Assembly: GCA_000961655.1 (NCBI GenBank)
Contig: LADR01000079.1
Span: forward strand, 1-64,000
Length of the DNA stretch: 64,000 bases
Reading direction: 5' to 3'
Origin: Desulfatitalea sp. BRH_c12
GTDB taxonomy: Bacteria > Desulfobacterota > Desulfobacteria > Desulfobacterales > Desulfosarcinaceae
The translations under genes were made by a program, and so were the position numbers. The number at the start of each line of letters is the position of its first letter. Position 1 is the first letter of the stretch. The notes under the pieces were generated by a model that was not told where the DNA came from, made no database searches, and saw only the letters and a program-made list of their open reading frames with translations. Of the stretch, positions 43,939 to 50,835 are shown one piece after another.

Positions 43939-44584
43939 CGATCACCCATTGTTCCGCGAAGGCATCAAAACCATCATCAACCGCAACAGCCATTTTGAAG
44001 TCATCGATGAAGCCGGAACAGGACGCGAGGGATTTGAAAAGGCCAGCCGGCTGAAGCCGGATGTGGTGTTGCTGGACATATCCTTGCCGGACGAAAGCGG
44101 CATGGAAGTGGCGCGCAAAATCCGCCACCATCTACCCCGCACGCGGATCATGATCCTTAGCATGCATTCCAAGATCGACTACATCGTGGAAGCATTTCAG
44201 TCGGGCGCTACAGGGTATGTGGTCAAGGAATCGGCCGCCGAACGCCTGGCCCAAGCCTTGGAAGCAGTCACCTCCGGCGAATACTTCCTGGACACATCCA
44301 TCTCCCAGGAGGTCATCGCCAAACTGATGAAATCTCCTGTCAAGGAAGCCAAGGTCAGCGACGCCGGATATGGCAAGCTTACTTCACGCGAACAGGAGAT
44401 CATGCGCATGCTTGCAGAGGGTGCTTCCAAAGGCCAAATCGCCGATCGCCTGTGCATCAGCATCAAAACAGTGGAGAATCATCGCGCCAACATCATGCGC
44501 AAGCTGGATATTCACAGCGCCATGGAACTGGTGCGCTACGCAGCCCGCCTCGGGCTGATCGATGTCGATCTGTGGAAAGAATGA
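43907..44584 (+). CDS. NarL/LuxR-family response regulator
   Basis: Receiver with Asp57 in DVVLLDISLP and a LuxR helix-turn-helix (LTSREQEIMRMLAEGASKGQIADRLCISIKTVENHRANIMRKL). 225 residues. It uses a GTG start with AAGGAG seven bases upstream; the kinase stop lies 32 bases into this gene, so the two are coupled. Targets are unknown; the small genes downstream are candidates. Confidence 0.95.
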   Translation: MTEKRRILIIDDHPLFREGIKTIINRNSHFEVIDEAGTGREGFEKASRLKPDVVLLDISLPDESGMEVARKIRHHLPRTRIMILSMHSKIDYIVEAFQSGATGYVVKESAAERLAQALEAVTSGEYFLDTSISQEVIAKLMKSPVKEAKVSDAGYGKLTSREQEIMRMLAEGASKGQIADRLCISIKTVENHRANIMRKLDIHSAMELVRYAARLGLIDVDLWKE

Positions 44585-44606
44585 CATAAGCGCACAACGT
44601 TTGGAT

Positions 44607-44631
44607 GGGCGGGCTGACAAGCGGCCCGCCC
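44607..44631 (+). terminator. GC-rich hairpin after the NarL-type gene
   Basis: GGGCGGGC (44607-44614) pairs with GCCCGCCC (44624-44631) 22 bases after the stop. No T run follows, so intrinsic termination is uncertain. Confidence 0.4.
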
Positions 44632-44819
44632 GCCCAAGATCCGTCCATCTTTCTCCGGGATGATCTCCCGAGCATACCCCATAACCCCACCAAAAATAAG
44701 GTAGCGGCATTATGGACAGTCGCCGGCGATCTTCTATATAGTAACTCATAAAGGGATGGAAGATTGGTCAATGTGTAACGTTTTTATATAGTTATCCTCA
44801 AAAGCGAAAGGAGCGTCCC

Positions 44820-45020
44820 ATGATATCGTCTCCGTGTAAAGACTGCCTGAAAAAAAACTCTCCCAAAGACGAATGCTTGAAAACCTGCCAGATGATTCAA
44901 GACATCCAGGGGATGCAGTTAGCACGCAGGGAAAGCAATGTGTACACGGCAGTTGATTTTACGGAGGAAAGTCGTTTTCAGATTTCATCTCCTTTCGCCA
45001 GTGCCTTGAATGCCTGCTGA
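44820..45020 (+). CDS. Small Cys-rich protein
   Basis: A 66-residue protein with a tight cysteine cluster, CKDC-x10-CLKTC (residues 6-22), followed by MIQDIQGMQLARRESN. AAGGAG lies seven bases before the ATG, a strong sign of a real gene. The pattern suggests metal binding. Family and role are unknown. Confidence 0.65.
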   Translation: MISSPCKDCLKKNSPKDECLKTCQMIQDIQGMQLARRESNVYTAVDFTEESRFQISSPFASALNAC

Positions 45021-45350
45021 GCGCCATGGGTGTCGCCATGTTTCGGAAACAATCGGGGAAACGGATATGAATAGAATCCTTTCCCCGTGGAACTGGGAGA
45101 TTTTCCCGAGTTACCTTGGGATTTTGTCCCAGCCTTCATCATTGCTGATAAAACGCGTAAAAAGCCCCCAGGAGTTAAGCCCGGCGAAGCCGGAATCAGA
45201 GTCGGGCCTGATGTGCCGGATGCTGCAAACGCTTCCTCTCGTGCCCACCGGGCTGATGACGAAAGGGCTTTGTACGATTTGACGTGTCATCAATCACTGA
45301 AACGCAACCAAATTGCTGGAAAATTCCAGCGAGGGTTGTCTGAAAGATAT

Positions 45351-45635
45351 ATGATCATGAAAGATTGGATCTTTGTGATGGCCGATCAAATAAAAATGGA
45401 TTCGAGCTTCAATGGGAAAAAAGATAGTTCTCAGCGATCTTCACCCTGTAGTCCCAAGGTTGAGAGCCCCGATCTGAACAAACGCTATGTTGATATTACC
45501 GCCATGGTCCGGAGCTTGCAGCGCACAGAGGGAATGACCGACTGCTTTCGCCGTGGCATCGCCGACTGTAACCAATTGGAATGCTCCTGGCGCCAATACT
45601 GCTTTGGATGTTCAGACGACCGCCACGCTGAGTAG
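45351..45635 (+). CDS. Small Cys-containing hypothetical protein
   Basis: About 94 residues. The C-terminal half (YVDITAMVRSLQRTEGMTDCFRRGIADCNQLECSWRQYCFGC) has five spaced Cys and looks protein-like and conserved; the N-terminal part is low-complexity. The start is uncertain: the frame opens to 45087 and has several Met codons without a good ribosome site. It shares the Cys-rich character of the preceding gene. Confidence 0.5.
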   Translation: MIMKDWIFVMADQIKMDSSFNGKKDSSQRSSPCSPKVESPDLNKRYVDITAMVRSLQRTEGMTDCFRRGIADCNQLECSWRQYCFGCSDDRHAE

Positions 45636-45754
45636 AAAAGCACTTCTCCTCCCAATGTGAGATAGCCTTTGCTACACGCCGGATCAGAACGGTGAACCGC
45701 CTGCCTCGACACCCGCCGGAAATTCAATGTTCATCCGCCGCGCAGGAAGGAAAT

Positions 45755-48136
45755 TTACGTTCTTTTTTCCGGCAAATCATCGCTCAAGGGCCTGTTCGCG
45801 TCAACCGCCCAAAACCGCGCCAAACTGTCTTTATATGATGGCTCATCGCCGATGGTCCTCGGCTGCCATGTTTCGGGCAGCAAGGCCCGATATTGCCTCT
45901 GTGCATACCGCTGATCAATGAGCAACACGACCCCGCGGTCCATTTCCGAACGGATCACCCGCCCGGCCGCCTGCAATACCCGATTAATCCCCGGGTATTG
46001 GTAGGCAAACGCAAAGCCGCAGCACTGAGTTCTGTCGTAGTAAGCGCGGATAAGCTCCCGCTCGGTGCTGATAGCGGGCAATCCCACGCCCACGATAACA
46101 GCTCCGGCCAGGCGATCGCCTTTCAGATCGATGCCTTCGCCGAAAATGCCGCCCATTACGGCGAATCCGACCAGCGTGCACGCCACCTGCTCGGTAAAGT
46201 GCGCCAAAAAATCCATGCGCGCCTCTTCGGTCATGTCGGGGGTCTGCACGAGCGTCGCAATATGACCATGGTCCTGGCTGAAACGCCTGTGAATCATAGC
46301 CAGATATTCATAGGAAGGAAAGAACAACAGGTAATGGCCACGCCGCTGCATGACGAGATCGGCCACCGCATCGCTCAGTGCAAGACAGGAAGATTCTCTT
46401 TGTCGATAAAAAGTGGAAATGCGCGATGCGATAAAAACAGCCAGGTTGTCGGAAGGAAACGGAGTGGCCAGTCGGAGATTGAGGGCATCGGGATGACATC
46501 CCAAAATCGACTGAAAGTAATCTCCCGGTGTTAACGTGGCGGAAAAAAGGACGGCTGCATGACAGTGACGCCAACAGTCGCGCAACTGCTCTGAAGGATC
46601 CATGCAGAAAAGTTTAATCTGTACATCCTTGCCATGTGCCTCAGCAATCGTGGCGTAAGTGTGGTTGTACTGCTCGGTGACCCGCGCAAAAGCCAAACAG
46701 TCGAAGTAGCATTGCAGCAGTTCTTCGCGAAATTCACTGGGCAAGTTACGCCGCAGCCAGCGCTCGGCAGCCGTTGTAAAAGCGAGCAGACGTTTGGATA
46801 ATTCCTCGGGCGCAGTGTTCTCGATCAGCGGTGCCTGCAATTGCAGACACCGGCGCCGCAAGGTGCCCATCCAGGCATGAACACGGCCCAACGCCCGGTG
46901 GAGCGTCGGCAGTTCATTTTTCAGTTTCGCACGCAACGTCGTGATCGGCTGCCGGTTCAACTGCGCCGAAAACATCTCCCGGGAGCGATCCACCAGGTTG
47001 TGGGCCTCGTCAACGAGCACCGCGTGCGCACCGCCTTCTTCTCCGAACAGACGCCGTAAGGTGACCGTCGGATCGAAGGCGTAATTGTAATCGCCAATCA
47101 CGCAGTCCGCCCAGGTAACCAGTTCCAAGGAAAACTCGAACGGGCAGACCCTATGTTCTTCGGCCACCTTTTCAATGGTTTCGCGATTCAGCGCGTCATG
47201 CTGCCAAGCCACGTCCAAAGCCGCGTTGAGACGATCGTAGTGGCCTTTGGCATAAGGACATTCCTCCGGAGAACAGGTGTGGCCCGGGGTAAAACAAATC
47301 TTCTCTTTGGCCGTCAGGGTCACCCATTTCAGCCGAAGCCCGTTTTGCGACAAGGTTTGCAAAGCGACTTCGGCCGCCAGGCGGCCTGTGGTGCGCGCGG
47401 TCAGGAACACGACTTTGGGTACCAGCCGCTGACCGAGCGCCTTCAGCGCCGGGTAAAGCGCGGCCATGGTTTTACCGATACCGGTGGCGGCCTGTACCAG
47501 CAGATGCCGACCGTCGCGGATGGTTCGGAAGACTTCGACGGCCATATCCCGCTGACCCGGACGGTATCCGTCAAACGGAAAAGGCAGCTGTGCAATGCTG
47601 TGATCGCGCGTTCGTGCCCATTGCGCCAACTGCTGGACCCACTGTACGTAGCGGTCGAGCAGGTCGTTAAAAAACGCAGCCAGGGCTTCGAATTCCCACA
47701 CGCGCACGACCTCGAGCACGTGACCGCTGTCCAAATGGACGTAGGTCAGTTGTACATCGATCTGTGGCAAATTTTCCTGACGGGCGTACATATAAGCATA
47801 GCATTGCGCCTGGCCCCAGTGAAGCGCCGAAGGCGCAGCCTCGACTTCCGCCAGAGGTCGCTGGGTGGTTTTGATCTCTTCAATGGTCACGCGGCCCTTC
47901 GGTTGGTACACGCCATCGATGCGTCCGGAAACGCATAAGGTAAACTCAGGCCGCTCGATATCCAGACGCACGGGCAGTTCAGCCTGATAGTCGGCAGGTC
48001 GCTGACGCTGGATACGCTGATGGGCGCGGATGCCTTCGAGTGCGCGCCCGCCACCGGTGAATTCGAAGCGTAAATCGCCACTGCGCAAAACATGCGCTAT
48101 CAGGGCGCCTACGGCGATGTTGAAATGGGGGGTCAT
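45755..48136 (-). CDS. XPD/DinG-family helicase with N-terminal PD-(D/E)XK nuclease-like domain
   Basis: A 793-residue superfamily 2 helicase. The N-terminal domain (1-200) carries Asp74 in GRIDGV, Glu87-Ile-Lys89 in TIEEIKTT and QAQCYAYMYA (109-118), the RecB/Cas4-type nuclease pattern. The helicase part has Walker A QAATGIGKT, DEAH box LVDEAHN, four Cys of an Fe-S cluster (KICFTPGHTCSPEECPYAKG, then VCPF) and C-terminal VIRSEMDRGVVLLID. The ATG at 48136 avoids overlap with the preceding gene, though it has no clear ribosome site. Likely DNA repair. Confidence 0.88.
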   Translation of the reverse strand: MTPHFNIAVGALIAHVLRSGDLRFEFTGGGRALEGIRAHQRIQRQRPADYQAELPVRLDIERPEFTLCVSGRIDGVYQPKGRVTIEEIKTTQRPLAEVEAAPSALHWGQAQCYAYMYARQENLPQIDVQLTYVHLDSGHVLEVVRVWEFEALAAFFNDLLDRYVQWVQQLAQWARTRDHSIAQLPFPFDGYRPGQRDMAVEVFRTIRDGRHLLVQAATGIGKTMAALYPALKALGQRLVPKVVFLTARTTGRLAAEVALQTLSQNGLRLKWVTLTAKEKICFTPGHTCSPEECPYAKGHYDRLNAALDVAWQHDALNRETIEKVAEEHRVCPFEFSLELVTWADCVIGDYNYAFDPTVTLRRLFGEEGGAHAVLVDEAHNLVDRSREMFSAQLNRQPITTLRAKLKNELPTLHRALGRVHAWMGTLRRRCLQLQAPLIENTAPEELSKRLLAFTTAAERWLRRNLPSEFREELLQCYFDCLAFARVTEQYNHTYATIAEAHGKDVQIKLFCMDPSEQLRDCWRHCHAAVLFSATLTPGDYFQSILGCHPDALNLRLATPFPSDNLAVFIASRISTFYRQRESSCLALSDAVADLVMQRRGHYLLFFPSYEYLAMIHRRFSQDHGHIATLVQTPDMTEEARMDFLAHFTEQVACTLVGFAVMGGIFGEGIDLKGDRLAGAVIVGVGLPAISTERELIRAYYDRTQCCGFAFAYQYPGINRVLQAAGRVIRSEMDRGVVLLIDQRYAQRQYRALLPETWQPRTIGDEPSYKDSLARFWAVDANRPLSDDLPEKRT

Positions 48137-48155
48137 GGCAACGTCAACGAAGCGT

Positions 48156-48458
48156 CTATTCGCATCGATAGGCTTTTGCCGCAGCGGAATCGGGGGTGCC
48201 GTGCAGCCAGACAATGTGCGTAGCCCTCAATTGGAGGGCACGCCGCTCGATTTTCTGCACCATGTTGCGTTGGGCAAGATAGGTGGAAAGGTTTGCGGCG
48301 TCGGCCGTTTCAGCGACCATGCCCAGCATGCGGCATTCCGTCATCAAAGATTCCTGCGTTTCCGTCAGACCGGAGGGGGGATTCGCTAAAGAACTGCAAC
48401 CGACAAGACCTGTCGCAACCATTGCCACACATAGACGTTTCATTATCATTGCGTTCAT
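48156..48458 (-). CDS. DUF4156-like lipoprotein
   Basis: A 100-residue protein with a lipoprotein signal (MKRLCVAMVATGLVGC) and a small domain with LMTECRMLGMVAETADAAN and ATHIVWLHGTPDSAAAKAYRC, similar to DUF4156/RcsF-like outer-membrane lipoproteins. AAAGGG lies seven bases before the chosen ATG; a Met five codons later is possible. It precedes the helicase gene by 19 bases. Confidence 0.75.
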   Translation of the reverse strand: MNAMIMKRLCVAMVATGLVGCSSLANPPSGLTETQESLMTECRMLGMVAETADAANLSTYLAQRNMVQKIERRALQLRATHIVWLHGTPDSAAAKAYRCE

Positions 48459-48641
48459 ACCGATGCCCTTTTTCAGCCAGCGCTTCCGAAAAATGAGTAT
48501 TATGGCATACTGCCGCATAAACGATATGACGGCTTTTTCCAGAACCGTCAATACACAAGGCATATTTTCTCAGGGTTCATCGCATTGACGCCAAAGCCTG
48601 ATCTCCCAACGCGGTCAGCCTCAATCCCCCCTGTTATAAGA

Positions 48642-48669
48642 CTTTACACTTTACCCTTTACCCTTTACA
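48642..48669. repeat. Tandem heptamer repeat (4 units)
   Basis: CTTTACA, CTTTACC, CTTTACC, CTTTACA in direct succession, followed by CTT. A microsatellite-like element in the intergenic region before the aldo/keto reductase. Confidence 0.8.
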
Positions 48670-48679
48670 CTTCTCCGCA

Positions 48680-48742
48680 TTGACGCGGCGTCAGTCGTAC
48701 CAATTATAGGGTGTCTTTTCAGATTATAGTGTGTCTTTTCAA
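48680..48742 (+). promoter_or_regulatory. Promoter region with a 2 x 20-base tandem duplication
   Basis: Two adjacent 20-base units, ATTATAGGGTGTCTTTTCAG (48703-48722) and ATTATAGTGTGTCTTTTCAA (48723-48742), differ at two positions. TTGACG at 48680-48685 with TTATAG at 48704-48709 could be the promoter of the aldo/keto reductase; the second unit duplicates the -10. Confidence 0.4.
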
Positions 48743-48776
48743 AACGAATACAGAATCCAAGGCAAAGGGAGGAAAC

Positions 48777-49736
48777 ATGCAGCAGCGAAAGATCGGTCAA
48801 ACCGATATCACGATATCCGCCATCATCATGGGGACCTGGCAGGCCGGCAAGGCCATGTGGACGGATATCGACGACAACGAGACCCAACGGGCCATGCGCG
48901 CTGCGCTGGATGGCGGCATTACGACCTTCGATACAGCCGAGGTTTACGGCAATGGCCATTCGGAACGCATCATCGCCAAGGCGCTCTCGAATGTTCGCGA
49001 GCGGGTCGTGCTGGCGACCAAAGTTTTCTCCAATCATCTGAAGTATGAACAAATCATCGAAGCTTGCAATCGCTCATTGAAAAATCTGAATACCGATTAT
49101 ATCGATCTTTATCAGATCCATTGGCCTCCCGGAACCTTCGGGCACCCAGTGGTACCCATGGAAGAGATCATGCGCGCCATGGTCGATCTGAAAACCCAGG
49201 GAAAAATTCGTGCCATTGGCGTTTCCAACTTCAACCGCGCACAGATGGAAGAAGCCTCTCTATACGGCCCCATCGAAACCCTGCAACCGCCCTACTCGCT
49301 TTTCTGGCGCGGTGTCGAAGGCGAAGCCGCGCCTTATTGCCGCGAACGCAACATGACCCTTCTGGCGTATTCGCCCATGGCCCAAGGCCTGCTGACGGGC
49401 AAATTCGGACCGGATCATAAATTTGCCAAAGGCGATCATCGTAGCGCCAACCGTTTATTGCAACCTGAACATTTCGCACGCGTTCAGACAGCCCTGCAGC
49501 AACTGCAACCCATAGCGGACAAGTACTCAGCCACTTTGGGGCAACTGGCGCTCGCCTGGATCATCGCGCAGCCCAATGCCTGCGCCATTGCCGGCGCGCG
49601 CGACAGTGCCCAGGCGACCCAGAACGCCGCGGCCGGCGACATCGTGCTATCTGAGCAAGATCTTGCCGCCATGGACCGCATCGGCCGCACGGTGACCGAT
49701 CACCTGGACGAAAACCCAGTACAGTGGCAATGGTAG
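48777..49736 (+). CDS. Aldo/keto reductase
   Basis: NAD(P)H-dependent oxidoreductase, 319 residues. The tetrad is visible: Asp in TTFDTAEVYG, Tyr in the same motif, Lys in VLATKVF and His in YQIHWPPG. The C-terminal IAGARDSAQATQNAAAGDIVLSEQDLAAMDRIG matches the cofactor-binding end. AAAGGGAGG precedes the ATG. The substrate is unknown. Confidence 0.95.
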   Translation: MQQRKIGQTDITISAIIMGTWQAGKAMWTDIDDNETQRAMRAALDGGITTFDTAEVYGNGHSERIIAKALSNVRERVVLATKVFSNHLKYEQIIEACNRSLKNLNTDYIDLYQIHWPPGTFGHPVVPMEEIMRAMVDLKTQGKIRAIGVSNFNRAQMEEASLYGPIETLQPPYSLFWRGVEGEAAPYCRERNMTLLAYSPMAQGLLTGKFGPDHKFAKGDHRSANRLLQPEHFARVQTALQQLQPIADKYSATLGQLALAWIIAQPNACAIAGARDSAQATQNAAAGDIVLSEQDLAAMDRIGRTVTDHLDENPVQWQW

Positions 49737-49840
49737 GAATATGAACCGCTAATGGATGCTAAGTCGGCGGCGCTGCCTGAAGTGTCGCCGCACGACTATG
49801 GGGATCGCTACACAACACAGAAACCGGAGACCGCATATCG

Positions 49841-50683
49841 ATGAATCGTCCATCCCGCAATTCCATCCTCTGTCCGAACTGCCGCAAACTGATCAGCGAA
49901 GATGAATCCAGATGTCCTTTTTGCGGAATTCAGGCGCCCGGCTCACGCTGGAAAAACAATCCTCTGGTCCGGGGATGGGGCTCGGGCGAAAAGATCATCC
50001 GTACCATCATCTACATCAATGTGGGTATGTATCTGCTCAGCCTGCTGCTTAACCCGCGCCGCATGGCCTTGGGCTTCAATCCCATGAGTTTGCTGGCACC
50101 CGACCAGACCAGCCTTGCGGTCCTGGGTGCCACCGGCACCTTATTGATGAATATGACCCAGGGCTGGTGGACACTGCTCTCAGCCAACTACTTGCATGGT
50201 TCGATCCTGCACATCTTTTTCAATATGGTCGCGTTTTATCAGATCAGCCCCCTCATCACGCAGTTGTATGGCCCTTATCGTTTTTTTGCAATTTACACCT
50301 TGAGCGGCATGGCCGGGTTCTGGATCTCTTTCATGGCCGGCATTCCTTTGACCATCGGCGCTTCGGCCGCCTTGTGCGGGTTGATCGGTGCGGCCCTGTA
50401 TTATGGCAGGGATCGTGGTGGCGTGTTCGGACACACGATTTACAAACAAGTGGGCGGGTGGGCACTGTTCATTCTGCTGTTCGGTTTCCTGGTGCCGGGT
50501 ATCAATAACTGGGCTCACATCGGCGGCATGGCCGCCGGGGTACTGTGCGGTTTTCTTTTGGGATATCATGAAAAATCGCGCGAATCGATGTCCCATCGCC
50601 TGCTGGCCGGCGGATGCATTGTGGCAACCCTGTTGGCACTGGCCTGGGGCCTTGTACGCGCTATCGCCTTCTGGCTGCAATAA
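49841..50683 (+). CDS. Rhomboid-family membrane protease with zinc ribbon
   Basis: Six-helix intramembrane serine protease. An N-terminal zinc ribbon (Cys11, Cys14, Cys25, Cys28) precedes the membrane domain, with NYLHGSILHIFFNMV, catalytic Ser175 in GASAALCGL and His226 in NNWAHIGG. The usual GxSG is GASA here, so the residue after the nucleophile differs. 280 residues. Upstream of the GcvT-SHMT fusion on the same strand. Confidence 0.9.
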   Translation: MNRPSRNSILCPNCRKLISEDESRCPFCGIQAPGSRWKNNPLVRGWGSGEKIIRTIIYINVGMYLLSLLLNPRRMALGFNPMSLLAPDQTSLAVLGATGTLLMNMTQGWWTLLSANYLHGSILHIFFNMVAFYQISPLITQLYGPYRFFAIYTLSGMAGFWISFMAGIPLTIGASAALCGLIGAALYYGRDRGGVFGHTIYKQVGGWALFILLFGFLVPGINNWAHIGGMAAGVLCGFLLGYHEKSRESMSHRLLAGGCIVATLLALAWGLVRAIAFWLQ

Positions 50684-50835
50684 AGCTCAGCGAAGGGCGA
50701 AAGAACCGTAAAGACCACATCGACTTCGGGGGTGCGCACAACATCAGGTAAGCCGGACGACTGGCGCAGGGGCCACCCGGTCACCATGTTATGAGTCGAA
50801 AAACAAGCGATCAATCTTAAACAAAGGAGGGGCAT

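Noticed and set aside
48642-48669. Short direct repeats that might suggest a CRISPR array
   Set aside because: Units are 7 bases with no spacers; no cas genes in the window.
50684-50835. Glycine riboswitch upstream of the GcvT-SHMT fusion
   Set aside because: The conserved riboswitch core and tandem aptamer pattern could not be found in the 150-base leader.
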